Positions 26,054 to 34,197 of a stretch of 64,000 nt of DNA are shown here, one piece after another. The DNA is taken from assembly GCF_029813835.1 (NCBI RefSeq), contig NZ_JARVKV010000007.1:1-64000 (forward strand). The letters run 5' to 3'. Each line of letters starts with the position of its first letter. Position 1 is the stretch's first letter. The position numbers and the translations under genes were made by a program. The notes beneath the pieces were generated by a model. It made no database searches, was not told where the DNA came from, and saw only the letters and a list, made by a program, of their open reading frames with translations. This stretch comes from Streptomyces sp. DH37 (GTDB lineage: Bacteria > Actinomycetota > Actinomycetes > Streptomycetales > Streptomycetaceae).

Positions 26054-27250
26054 GTGCGGCACTTCGGACACCTTTCGCCGGCGGTCCGGCGGGAACTGTT
26101 CCACCGGGAACCGGTCGAGTTCTCCTCGCAGTCCCCGGCCCGCCTCCTCTCGGTGGCCCTCGGCGCCACCCTCTACAGCCCCGCCACCCGCCCCCGGCTC
26201 GCCGACGACGTGCTCAAGCAGGCCCGGCGCGGGGTGGTCTCCATGGTGCTCTGCCTGGAGGACTCCATCGACGACGCCGACGTGGCCGACGCCGAGGAGA
26301 ACCTGGTCCGGCAGTTCACGGAGCTGGCCGTCCCCGGCTCCACGTCCGGCTCCGCGTCCGGCTCCGCGCCCGGCCCCGTGGAGCCGCCGCTGCTGTTCGT
26401 CCGCGTCCGCGAGCCCGCGCAGATCACCTCCCTCGTACGGCGCCTGGGCCCGGGCGTCCGCCTGCTGTCCGGTTTCGTGCTGCCCAAGTTCACCGAGGAG
26501 CGCGGCATCCCCTTCCTGGAGGCGCTCACCGCGGCCGAGGCCGCCTGCGGACGGCGGCTCTTCGCCATGCCCGTCCTGGAGTCCCCCGAGCTCCTGCACC
26601 TGGAGACGCGGGTGGAGGCGCTCACCGGGATAGCCCGCACCGTCGACAAGTACCGCGACCGCGTCCTGGCGCTCCGGCTCGGCGTCACCGACTTCTGCTC
26701 CGCCTACGGACTGCGCCGCAGCCCCGACATGACCGCCTACGACGTGCAGATCGTCGCCTCGGTGATAGCCGACGTGGTCAACGTGCTCGGCCGGGCCGAC
26801 GGCACCGGCTTCACCGTCACCGGGCCCGTGTGGGAGTACTTCCGGCTCCAGGAGCGGATGTTCAAGCCGCAGCTGCGCCACAGCCCGTTCACCGGCCGGG
26901 CCGAGGAGCTGCGCGCCGCCCTGATCGAGCACGACATGGACGGACTGCTGCGCGAGATCGGCCTGGACCGGGCCAACGGCCTGCAGGGCAAGACGTGCAT
27001 CCACCCCTCGCACGTCGCGCCCGTCCACGCCCTGTCGGTGGTCAGCCACGAGGAGTTCAGCGACGCCACGGACATACTGCGCCCCGAGCGCTGCGGCGGC
27101 GGAGTGCTGCGGTCGGCGTACACCAACAAGATGAACGAGGTGAAGCCGCACCGCGCCTGGGCCGAGCGCACCCTGCTGCGCGCCGAGGCCTTCGGGGTCG
27201 CGCGCGAGGGCGTGGGGTTCGTGGAGCTGCTGGCGGCTGGGACCATATGA
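26054..27250 (+). CDS. CitE/HpcH-like aldolase-lyase of the Ter biosynthetic module
   Basis: 398-residue TIM-barrel enzyme of the HpcH/HpaI/CitE superfamily. Visible features are VVSMVLCLEDSIDDADVADA (acidic metal-site region near residue 70), LLSGFVLPKF, the catalytic-face FAMPVLESPELL, and GKTCIHPSHV near residue 317. CitE-like lyases cleave or form C-C bonds in short acyl compounds with Mg2+. In ter gene neighbourhoods this family is part of a proposed pathway for a nucleoside-like metabolite. GTG at 26054 is the only sensible start. Its stop overlaps the next ATG (ATGA), so the genes are coupled. Confidence 0.85.
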   Translation: MRHFGHLSPAVRRELFHREPVEFSSQSPARLLSVALGATLYSPATRPRLADDVLKQARRGVVSMVLCLEDSIDDADVADAEENLVRQFTELAVPGSTSGSASGSAPGPVEPPLLFVRVREPAQITSLVRRLGPGVRLLSGFVLPKFTEERGIPFLEALTAAEAACGRRLFAMPVLESPELLHLETRVEALTGIARTVDKYRDRVLALRLGVTDFCSAYGLRRSPDMTAYDVQIVASVIADVVNVLGRADGTGFTVTGPVWEYFRLQERMFKPQLRHSPFTGRAEELRAALIEHDMDGLLREIGLDRANGLQGKTCIHPSHVAPVHALSVVSHEEFSDATDILRPERCGGGVLRSAYTNKMNEVKPHRAWAERTLLRAEAFGVAREGVGFVELLAAGTI

Positions 27251-29856
27251 CCCGTACGGGCGAGGACGGCGACGACCACGAACACGGCCGCGACCACGAC
27301 CATGACCACGACCGAGACCACGAACACGACCGCGACCACGAACACGGCGAGGGGCACGGCAGGGTGACGCAGGAGGCGGACGCGAACAGGCGCACGGACG
27401 GACGGGAGGACGGGGCGAGCGGGGAAGCCGGCCGCGGACCGTGGCCCGGGGAGTGGGTCGCGCGGCGGCTGGACGTCCGGCTGGAGGCCCCGCCCGGCGA
27501 GGGGGACGGACTGCGCGACCTGCTCGGCCTGGCCCTGCGGCGCAACCCCCGCCGGGCGCACCTGCTGGTCTCGCAGGTGCTGGGCAAGCACGTCCCCCAG
27601 CTCCCCGGGGTCGTCTACGGCACCGGCCTCGGCCTCGGCGAGCGCGTGCGCACCCTGCTGGGCGCGGACGCCGACCGCGCGGTCGTCCTCGGCTACGCCG
27701 AGACCGCCACCGGCCTCGGCCACAGCGTCGCCGACGGCCTGGGCACCGTCCCCTACCTCCACTCCACGCGCCGCGCCGTCCCCGGCGCCGAGCCGGTGGG
27801 CGGCTTCGAGGAGGAGCACTCCCACGCCACCTCCCACCTGCTGCTGCCCGAGGACCCGGAGCTGTTGGCCGGCGGCGGTCCGCTGGTGCTGGTGGACGAC
27901 GAGTTCTCCACCGGCACCACCGTCCTCAACACCGTCACCGCCCTGCACCGCGCCTTCCCGCGCGAGCGGTACGTGATCGTGGCGCTGACCGACCTGCGCG
28001 GGCCGGAGGACCGCGCCCGGCTGGAGAAGTTCGCCGCCGAACTCGGCGCCCGCGTCGACGTGGTGGCCCTGGCGAGCGGCACCGTACGCCTCCCCGACGA
28101 CGTGCTGGAGCGCGGCGCCGCCCTGGTCGAGGCCCACGACGGCCCGCCGCCCGCGCCCGCCCCCGGACCGTACGAGGTGCGCCGCGTCGACCTGGGCTGG
28201 CCGCTGGGCCTGCCCGACGGGGGCCGGCACGGCTTCACCCCCGCCCACCGCGCCCGGCTGGAGGCCGCGCTGCCGGCGATGGCCGAACGGATCGCGGCGG
28301 AACTCCCCGAAGGGGCGCGCAGGGTGCTCGTCCTGGGGTGCGAGGAGCTGATGTACGCCCCGCTGCGGCTGGCCGACGCCCTCACCGGCGCCACCGGCGC
28401 CGAGGTCCGCTACTCCACCACCACCCGCTCGCCCGTCCTGGCGGTCGACGAGCCCGGCTACGCGATACGCACCCGCCTGGTCTTCCCCGCCCACGACGAT
28501 CCGGCCGACGGCATCCCCGACGCGCCGGGCCTCCGCTACGCCTACAACGTCCACGGCACCGCGGGCCGGGGCTTCGACGCCGTCGTGGCGGTCGTGGACT
28601 CCGCCGCCGACACCCCCGCCCTCCACGCCCCCGACGGCCTGCTGGCCCACCTCGCCGCCCACACCGGCCGGGTGCTGCTCGCCGTCGTGCCCTCCCACCG
28701 GCCGCTGCCCGCCCCGCTGCGCGGCCCGGACTTCTCCTCCTACGCCGCCGAGGACGTCGGCTGGCTGCTCCAGGACCTCTCCGGCGTCACGCTGGAGGCG
28801 CCCACCGAGGAGCGCGAGGAGGCCATCCAGAGCGGCGGCGCCCACTACGCCGAGTCGCTGCCGGTGGAGTACCAGCCCAGCGAGGAGTACCAGAGGCTGT
28901 TCCACCAGGCGCTGGAGGCGTCCGCGGACCGCATCGCCCGCGCGGTCGGCGCGGTCACCGAGACGCTGCTCGCCGAGCGGGGAGGCCGGGGCCGTGGGGA
29001 ACACGGCATCGTGCTGGCCTCCCTCGCGCGCGCCGGCACGCCCGTCGGGGTGCTGATGCGCCGCTGGGCCCGGCACGTCCACGGCCTGGACGTACCGCAC
29101 TACGCCGTCTCCATCGTCCGGGGCCGCGGCATCGACACCACCGCCCTGCGCTGGCTCGCCGCCCACCACGACCCGGCCGGCGTGGTCTTCGTCGACGGCT
29201 GGACGGGCAAGGGCGCCATCACCCGCGAACTCGCCGACGCCCTGCGCCCCTTCCCCGGCTTCGACCCCGAACTCGCCGTCCTGGCCGACCCCGGCGGCTG
29301 CGTGCGCACCTACGGCACCCGCGAGGACTTCCTCATCCCCTCCGCCTGCCTCAACTCCACCGTCTCCGGGCTGATATCGCGCACCGTGCTCCGCGCCGAC
29401 CTCGTCGGACCCGACGACTTCCACGGCGCCAAGCACTACCGCGACCTGGCGGACGCGGACGTCTCCACCCTCTTCCTGGACACCGTCGCCGCCCGCTTCG
29501 ACGCCGTACGCGCCGAGGCCGCGGCCGACGCCGAGGAGCTGCTCGCCGCCGACCGCGCCCCCACCTGGGCGGGCTGGAAGGCGGTGGAGCGGATCAGCGA
29601 GGAGTACGGCATCGGGGACGTCAACCTGGTCAAGCCCGGCGTCGGCGAGACCACCCGGGTGCTGCTGCGCCGCGTCCCCTGGCGCGTACTGGCCCGGCGC
29701 GGCGCGGGCACCGACCTGGACCACATACGGCTCCTGGCCGAGCAGCGCGGCGTGCCCGTCGAGGAGACCGACGACCTGCCGTACTCCTGCGTCGGCCTCA
29801 TCCATCCCCGCTACACGCGGGGCGCCACCGGCGCCGACGGAAAGGCCGTCCGATGA
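27247..29856 (+). CDS. Four-domain fusion: phosphoribosyltransferase + TRSP + StiP-like + PELOTA-like
   Basis: 869-residue protein. Residues 1-60 are a His/Asp/Glu-rich tail. Residues ~70-310 form a PRTase domain with the PRPP-binding loop LVLVDDEFSTGTTVLNTVTA. Residues ~310-520 match the TRSP domain, with its namesake in VRYSTTTRSPVLAV. Residues ~525-760 match StiP (IVLASLARAGTPVGVLMRRW, then GVVFVDGWTGKGAITRELAD). The last ~80 residues (DVNLVKPGVGETTRVLLRR onward) resemble the PELOTA RNA-binding domain. In published ter neighbourhoods PRTase-TRSP and StiP-PELOTA are usually separate proteins in one pathway; here they are one chain. ATGA couplings join it to both neighbours. Product and substrate are unknown. 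Confidence 0.82.
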   Translation: MTRTGEDGDDHEHGRDHDHDHDRDHEHDRDHEHGEGHGRVTQEADANRRTDGREDGASGEAGRGPWPGEWVARRLDVRLEAPPGEGDGLRDLLGLALRRNPRRAHLLVSQVLGKHVPQLPGVVYGTGLGLGERVRTLLGADADRAVVLGYAETATGLGHSVADGLGTVPYLHSTRRAVPGAEPVGGFEEEHSHATSHLLLPEDPELLAGGGPLVLVDDEFSTGTTVLNTVTALHRAFPRERYVIVALTDLRGPEDRARLEKFAAELGARVDVVALASGTVRLPDDVLERGAALVEAHDGPPPAPAPGPYEVRRVDLGWPLGLPDGGRHGFTPAHRARLEAALPAMAERIAAELPEGARRVLVLGCEELMYAPLRLADALTGATGAEVRYSTTTRSPVLAVDEPGYAIRTRLVFPAHDDPADGIPDAPGLRYAYNVHGTAGRGFDAVVAVVDSAADTPALHAPDGLLAHLAAHTGRVLLAVVPSHRPLPAPLRGPDFSSYAAEDVGWLLQDLSGVTLEAPTEEREEAIQSGGAHYAESLPVEYQPSEEYQRLFHQALEASADRIARAVGAVTETLLAERGGRGRGEHGIVLASLARAGTPVGVLMRRWARHVHGLDVPHYAVSIVRGRGIDTTALRWLAAHHDPAGVVFVDGWTGKGAITRELADALRPFPGFDPELAVLADPGGCVRTYGTREDFLIPSACLNSTVSGLISRTVLRADLVGPDDFHGAKHYRDLADADVSTLFLDTVAARFDAVRAEAAADAEELLAADRAPTWAGWKAVERISEEYGIGDVNLVKPGVGETTRVLLRRVPWRVLARRGAGTDLDHIRLLAEQRGVPVEETDDLPYSCVGLIHPRYTRGATGADGKAVR
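27271..27348 (+). repeat. Degenerate GACCACGA(A/C) repeats encoding a His/Asp-rich tail
   Basis: Short units such as CGACCACGAACACG and CGACCACGACCATGACC recur about eight times. They encode alternating Asp-His and Glu-His pairs (DHDHDHDRDHEHDRDHEHGE), a likely metal-binding tail at the N-terminus of the fusion protein. Confidence 0.8.
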
Positions 29857-30686
29857 CCGACTCCACGCCCGGGCACCATACGACCCTGGTCGCCAGCGAC
29901 CTGGACCGCACCCTCATCTACTCCGCCGCCGCCCTCGGCCTGACCATGCCCGACGCCGAGGCCCCGCGCCTGCTGTGCGTGGAGGTCTACCAGGCCAGGC
30001 CGCTGTCGTACGTCACCGAGGCCGCCGCCGCCCTGCTGACGGCACTCGCCGCCCGGTCCGTCTTCGTCCCCACCACCACCCGCACCCGCGAGCAGTACGG
30101 CCGCATCCACCTGCCCGGCCCGCCCCCGCACTACGCGATCTGCGCCAACGGCGGCCATCTGATGGTGGACGGCGAGTCCGACCCCGGCTGGCACGCCCGG
30201 GTACGGCGCGCCCTGGACGCCGACTGCGCCGCCCTGGAGGAGGTGCGCGCCCGCATGGTGGCCGCCGCCGGCCCCGAGTGGCTGCTCAAGGAGCGCGTCG
30301 CCGAGGACCTGTTCGCCTACCTCGTCGTGGACCGCGAGAAGCTGCCCGACACCTGGGTCAAGGAACTGGCCGACTGGGCCGGGCCGCGCGGCTGGACGGT
30401 CTCCCTCCAGGGCCGCAAGATCTACGCCGTGCCCCGTCCGCTGACCAAGAGCGCCGCCATGGCCGAGGTCGCCCGGCGCACCGGCGCCGAACGCGTCCTG
30501 GCCGCCGGCGACTCCCTCCTCGACGCCGACCTGCTGCTGGCCGCCGACGCCGGCTGGCGGCCCGGCCACGGCGAACTGGCCGACCTGGGCTGGTCCGCCC
30601 CGCACGTCACCGCGCTGCCCGAGCGCGGGGTGGCGGCCGGGGAGCGCGTGCTGCGGGAGTTCCTGCTGCACGCCGGAGGAGCCTGA
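29853..30686 (+). CDS. HAD-family phosphatase of the Ter biosynthetic module
   Basis: 277-residue haloacid-dehalogenase phosphatase of the Cof/sucrose-phosphatase-like branch. Motif I is ASDLDRTLIYS (nucleophile Asp), motif II is VPTTTRTREQY, Lys of motif III lies near PRPLTKSAAM, and motif IV is AAGDSLLDADLLLAADAGW. It carries a C2-type cap between motifs II and III. It should remove a phosphate from a small sugar or nucleotide-like intermediate. The start ATG overlaps the stop of the fusion gene (ATGA), completing a three-gene coupled operon. Confidence 0.88.
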   Translation: MTDSTPGHHTTLVASDLDRTLIYSAAALGLTMPDAEAPRLLCVEVYQARPLSYVTEAAAALLTALAARSVFVPTTTRTREQYGRIHLPGPPPHYAICANGGHLMVDGESDPGWHARVRRALDADCAALEEVRARMVAAAGPEWLLKERVAEDLFAYLVVDREKLPDTWVKELADWAGPRGWTVSLQGRKIYAVPRPLTKSAAMAEVARRTGAERVLAAGDSLLDADLLLAADAGWRPGHGELADLGWSAPHVTALPERGVAAGERVLREFLLHAGGA

Positions 30687-30700
30687 GTGAGGATGCGGAC

Positions 30701-31372
30701 ATGACGACACCGGCACCCCGTGACAAGCGCCCGGTCCAGACCGCCGAGCTCTACCGGTACGTACTCGACCACAACCCGCCGCTCGACCCCGTCCTGCGCG
30801 ACCTGGTGGAGACCACGCGCGCCCGCTTCCCCGAGCGCGCCGGCCTGCAGTCGGCCCAGGAGCAGGGCCCGCTGCTGGCCTTCCTGGCACGGCTGGTCGG
30901 GGCCCGCCGCATCGTGGAGGTCGGCACCTTCACCGGCTTCTCCGCCCTCGCCCTGGCCCAGGCCCTGCCCGAGGACGGCACGCTCATCACCTGCGACGTC
31001 TCGGAGGAGTGGACGGCCCTCGGGCGCGAGGCCTGGGCCAGGGCAGGGGTGGCCGACCGCGTCGACCTGCGCCTCGCCCCCGCCCTGGAGACGCTGCGCG
31101 CCCTGCCCGCCGAGCCGGGGATCGACCTGGCCTACCTCGACGCCGACAAGGAGAACTACATCGGCTACTGGGAGGAGCTGGTGCCTCGGATGCGGCCGGG
31201 CGGGCTGATCGTCGCGGACAACGTGCTCTTCCACGGCGAGGTCGCCGACCCGGACGCCACCGGCGCCGCCGCCGCGATCCGCGCCTTCAACGACCACGTG
31301 TCCGCCGACAGGCGGACCGAGGCGGTCATGCTGACGGTCGCGGACGGCGTGACCATCGCGCGCAGGCTCTGA
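30701..31372 (+). CDS. Class I SAM-dependent O-methyltransferase (caffeoyl-CoA OMT family)
   Basis: 223-residue methyltransferase. SAM motif I is IVEVGTFTGFSALALAQALP, the acidic residue after strand 2 lies in LITCDVSEEW, and the metal-binding Asp block is DLAYLDADKENYIGYW, followed by GGLIVADNVLFHG. These are the features of Mg2+-dependent catechol/CCoA-type O-methyltransferases. It begins 14 bases after the HAD gene and may belong to the same transcript, so it could methylate the Ter-module product or be a separate catechol enzyme. Confidence 0.9.
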   Translation: MTTPAPRDKRPVQTAELYRYVLDHNPPLDPVLRDLVETTRARFPERAGLQSAQEQGPLLAFLARLVGARRIVEVGTFTGFSALALAQALPEDGTLITCDVSEEWTALGREAWARAGVADRVDLRLAPALETLRALPAEPGIDLAYLDADKENYIGYWEELVPRMRPGGLIVADNVLFHGEVADPDATGAAAAIRAFNDHVSADRRTEAVMLTVADGVTIARRL

Positions 31373-31438
31373 CGCCGCGGACTGCCGCGGACCTGCTGCC
31401 GGCTCCCGCCGACCCACTGCGGAGCCGCCGCGGGCCCG

Positions 31439-31663
31439 TCAGCCGCAGCAGCCGCCCCCGCAGCACCCCCCGCCGCCCCCGCCCGCGCTCGGCGCCGGTG
31501 CGGAGGACCGGGCGGCGCTGCCGCCCACGGCCACCGTGGACAGCAGCTTCACCGTGTCGTCATGGCCTTCCGGGCAGTCGGCGGGCGCACCGGACTCGGC
31601 CATCGGTCGGTTCACTTCGAACGTGGTGCCGCAGGCGCGGCAGCGGAACTCGTATCGGGGCAT
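31439..31663 (-). CDS. FmdB-type zinc ribbon protein
   Basis: 74-residue protein. The N-terminal half is the FmdB/CxxC regulatory domain: MPRYEFRCRACGTTFEVNRP, with a second ligand pair in DCPEGHDD, where one Cys is replaced by His. The C-terminus is Gly/Cys-rich (GGGCCGGGCCG), adding extra Cys that could bind metal. Proteins of this class are small putative regulators; the target is unknown. It converges with the O-methyltransferase gene. Confidence 0.85.
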   Translation of the reverse strand: MPRYEFRCRACGTTFEVNRPMAESGAPADCPEGHDDTVKLLSTVAVGGSAARSSAPAPSAGGGGGGCCGGGCCG

Positions 31664-31749
31664 GGGAGCAGGATAAGCCGCGGACCGGCCGCCGCGGCCG
31701 GGCTGTGGACGACGAGCTGTGGACGGCGGGACTGTGGACGGCGGGCCGT

Positions 31750-33018
31750 TCAGCCGCCCGCCGCCCGCTCCTCGCGTATCTCGCGCACCACCCGCGCCGC
31801 CGTCTCGCGGATGGCGTCCAGCTCCGTCACGAAGTGCCACCAGTCCGGGTGCCGCCCGGTCAGCCCCGCCACGGCTCGGTCCAGCCGGGCCACCGCGTCG
31901 TCCAGCGGGCCCGCGTGCCGGGGGTCGGGGTGGCTGCGCCCGGCCATCGCCAGCCGCTGGGCGTCACGGACGGCGAAGCGCGCCCGCTCCACCTCGCCGG
32001 TGTGGTCGAAGGAGACCTCGTTCAGCCGCCGCAGGCGCTCGCCGGCCGCCGAGACCGCCTCGTCGGCGTCGTTCAGCAGCGCCCGTACCGTCGACAGCCG
32101 GGCGGTGGCGTCCGCCCACTGCTGCTCCTCCCGCGCCCCGCGGGCCTCGGCCAGCTTCTCCTCCGCCTGCCGCACCGCGCGCGCCGCCTGCTCCGGCACG
32201 TTCTGGAGGTCCTCCCAGCACGCCACGGCGAACCGCCGCCGCAGCTCGCTCAGCACCGGCTGGACGCCGTCCGTCCGGTTCCGCAGCGCCTCGGCGCGGG
32301 TGCGCAGGGAACTGAGCCGCCGGTCGATCTCGGCCGCCCGCTCCGGCAGCCGCTCGGCCTCCCGCCGCACCGCCTCCGCCTCGCGCAGCACGCGGTCGGC
32401 CCGCTGGACGGTCTCCCGTACGCCGTGGCGGGCGGCCCCCTCGTTGAGTCTGGTCAGCTCGGGGGAGAGGGCGGCCAGCCGGGCGGCCGGGCCGTCGGCC
32501 CGCAGGCCCGAGGCGCGTACGGCGTCCAGCGCCTTCGTCGCGTCCAGCAGCGCCTGCCGGGCCCGCTCCACGGCGGGCGCGAGGCGGGCGAGCTGCGTCT
32601 CGGCCTTCTCCAGCAACGGACCGAGCCCCTGCCCGAACCGTTCCAGGTCCGTGCGCGTGCGCTCCAGGTCCTCCCTGGCCCCGTCCAGGGCCCGGCGGGC
32701 CCGGGCGGCGGTGTCGGCGTCCAGGTCGTCGCGGTCCAGGTCATGGGCGTCCACGGCGGCGATGTACGCGTGGCTGACCTGGTCGATCCGCCGCCCGAAC
32801 TCCGCGAAGTCGGCGACGGCCCGGTGCGCGGCCGGGGAGTCGTCGACGGCGGCGAGGGTCTCGATGGAGATCCGCAGATCGCGCTGCGCGGTGTCCAGCT
32901 CGTAGAACGCGGCGGCCGCCGCGTCCTTCGCGGCCTGGGCCTCGGCACGCCGGCTCTCGGCACGACCGCCGCCTCCCCAGCCCCAGCGGCGTGCGCCGCC
33001 GCCGTTCATAGCCGCCAC
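31750..33018 (-). CDS. Long coiled-coil cytoplasmic protein
   Basis: 422-residue protein that is almost entirely heptad-repeat alpha helix from about residue 45 to the end (for example ALDGAREDLERTRTDLERFG and ETVQRADRVLREAEAVRREA). There are no membrane segments and no catalytic motif. The Gly/Trp-rich start (ARRWGWGGGG) could anchor or polymerise. GTG at 33018 is chosen because GGGAGAGG lies 6 bases upstream; the ATG at 33009 would place that site 15 bases away. It may be a structural or scaffold protein; the function is unknown. Confidence 0.75.
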   Translation of the reverse strand: MAAMNGGGARRWGWGGGGRAESRRAEAQAAKDAAAAAFYELDTAQRDLRISIETLAAVDDSPAAHRAVADFAEFGRRIDQVSHAYIAAVDAHDLDRDDLDADTAARARRALDGAREDLERTRTDLERFGQGLGPLLEKAETQLARLAPAVERARQALLDATKALDAVRASGLRADGPAARLAALSPELTRLNEGAARHGVRETVQRADRVLREAEAVRREAERLPERAAEIDRRLSSLRTRAEALRNRTDGVQPVLSELRRRFAVACWEDLQNVPEQAARAVRQAEEKLAEARGAREEQQWADATARLSTVRALLNDADEAVSAAGERLRRLNEVSFDHTGEVERARFAVRDAQRLAMAGRSHPDPRHAGPLDDAVARLDRAVAGLTGRHPDWWHFVTELDAIRETAARVVREIREERAAGG

Positions 33019-33101
33019 GTGTGTCCTCTCCCCGTACGCGCTCGCGGGCCCGGCTGCCATTCTCCCATCCGGCACCGGCGAACACACGGGAGGCGATCAC
33101 C

Positions 33102-33884
33102 TCACGACCGGTCCCGCCGGTCCGCGGGGCGCACGGTCGCATCGCCGTTGACGGCGCGGACGGTGACGGAGGGATCGCCGTCGCCGCCCCGCGGCACGTC
33201 CACCCGGGCGCCGCCGTTGTCGGCGGCGGCGTCCACGCGGTACGCGGCGCGGGGCAGCTCGACGGTGACCGAGCCGTTGCGGCCGCGGGCCTCCACCCGC
33301 TCCGGGACCCGGACCAGGGCCAGCTCCAGCCCCCCGTCGTCCGCCTCGGCGGTGACCTCGCGCGAGCCGATCCCGGTGGCCTCGACGGAACCGTTGTCGC
33401 CGCTGAGCTCCAGCGGCCCGGTGACGTCGCGGACCTCGATCCCGCCGTTGTCGGCGAAGACCGCGAGCGCCTTCCGGAAGCCGCGGGCGGTGACGTCCCC
33501 GTTGCGGCTCTCGACCCGTACCGCGAGCCGCCGCGGCACCTCCACCCGGTGCCGGATGTCGCAGCTCGCGAGTCCGGAGCAGTCGGGCCCCAGCGAGAGC
33601 GTCCCGCCCTCCATCGACCACCGCGCCCCGGTGCTGCCGCCGTAGGCGATCCCGTCGAACCACCGGGTCACCCGGACGTCGGCCCGGTCCGCGGCCACCA
33701 GCTCCACCGGCGAGTCCTCGACGTCGACCACGAGCGTCCCCATCTCCTTCCCCACCGTGAAACCCCGGTGCTCGGGCGGCACGTCGCCGGCGTCCACGCA
33801 CCCGGCCACCCCGGCGGTGGCGGCGGCCGCGAGGACGACGGCGACGAGGGCGCGCAGGGTGCTGCGGCGGGTCTCGGTGGTCAT
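33102..33884 (-). CDS. DUF4097-type lipoprotein (beta-helix repeat)
   Basis: 260-residue secreted lipoprotein. The signal peptide ends in a lipobox, AGVAGC, with the lipid-modified Cys at about residue 29. The mature part contains repeated short strands such as VESRNGDVTARGF, VFADNGGIEVRDV and LSGDNGSVEATGI, the adhesin-like DUF4097/DUF2807 right-handed beta-helix with NGx turns. Such proteins sit on the outer face of the membrane; the role is unknown. It converges towards the coiled-coil gene and lies just before the tRNA-Val gene. Confidence 0.85.
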   Translation of the reverse strand: MTTETRRSTLRALVAVVLAAAATAGVAGCVDAGDVPPEHRGFTVGKEMGTLVVDVEDSPVELVAADRADVRVTRWFDGIAYGGSTGARWSMEGGTLSLGPDCSGLASCDIRHRVEVPRRLAVRVESRNGDVTARGFRKALAVFADNGGIEVRDVTGPLELSGDNGSVEATGIGSREVTAEADDGGLELALVRVPERVEARGRNGSVTVELPRAAYRVDAAADNGGARVDVPRGGDGDPSVTVRAVNGDATVRPADRRDRS

Positions 33885-34054
33885 GGACGGTCTCCGTATC
33901 CGTTCGGCAGGGCTGTTCGCGGCGCCCTCCGACGCTATGGACCTCCGCCCGGCGACGACATCCGGCACCCCACCGGCCCCGGGGTGGGGACAGCCCCCGC
34001 CCTCCCGCGTTTGTGGCGCACGCGGCACGGCACGGTACGCTGTGAGCTCACCCC

Positions 34055-34129
34055 GGGCGCATAGCTCAGCGGTAGAGCGCTGCCCTTACAAGGCAGATGT
34101 CGGCGGTTCGAACCCGTCTGCGCCCACCA
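34055..34129 (+). tRNA. tRNA-Val (anticodon UAC), split and restored by element insertion
   Basis: A complete cloverleaf is seen. The 7-bp acceptor stem GGGCGCA pairs with TGCGCCC, the D arm is TAGCTCAGCGGTAGAGC, the anticodon stem CTGCC/GGCAG has loop CTTACAA (anticodon TAC, valine GUA codons), and the T arm contains GGTTCGAACC. The discriminator A is followed by an encoded CCA (34127-34129). The part 3' of about 34085 belongs to the integrated element. Confidence 0.95.
34085..34127. repeat. attL: 43-bp core repeat inside tRNA-Val
   Basis: It starts at CTTACAAGGCAG in the anticodon loop and ends at the first base after the discriminator. It is identical over 43 bases to 48398-48440 and marks the left junction; the flanking bases differ at both ends. 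Confidence 0.96.
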
Positions 34130-34134
34130 GGGAG

Positions 34135-34167
34135 AAGCCCCCCGGCCGAACGAGGCCGGGGGGCTTT
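34135..34167 (+). terminator. Element-borne tRNA terminator
   Basis: AAGCCCCCCGGCC (34135-34147) and GGCCGGGGGGCTT (34154-34166) form a perfect 13-bp stem followed by T. It lies inside the element and now ends the tRNA-Val transcript, replacing the chromosomal terminator left at 48455-48504. Confidence 0.9.
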
Positions 34168-34197
34168 GACATCACCATCTGACATCAACGGCGGCGG
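34166..34197. promoter_or_regulatory. Left arm-type integrase sites
   Basis: TTGACATCA (34166-34174) and TGACATCAACGGCGGCGG (34180-34197) form two spaced TGACATC units next to the int stop codon. A matching pair in the same orientation lies at 48280-48310 near attR. Position and pairing suggest arm-type Int or Xis binding sites. Confidence 0.55.

Noticed and set aside
26737..29805. 1022-codon minus-strand open frame opposite the Ter fusion gene
   Set aside because: It is a shadow of a gene with clear catalytic motifs; low-complexity Gly/Val/Asp composition and no ribosome site.
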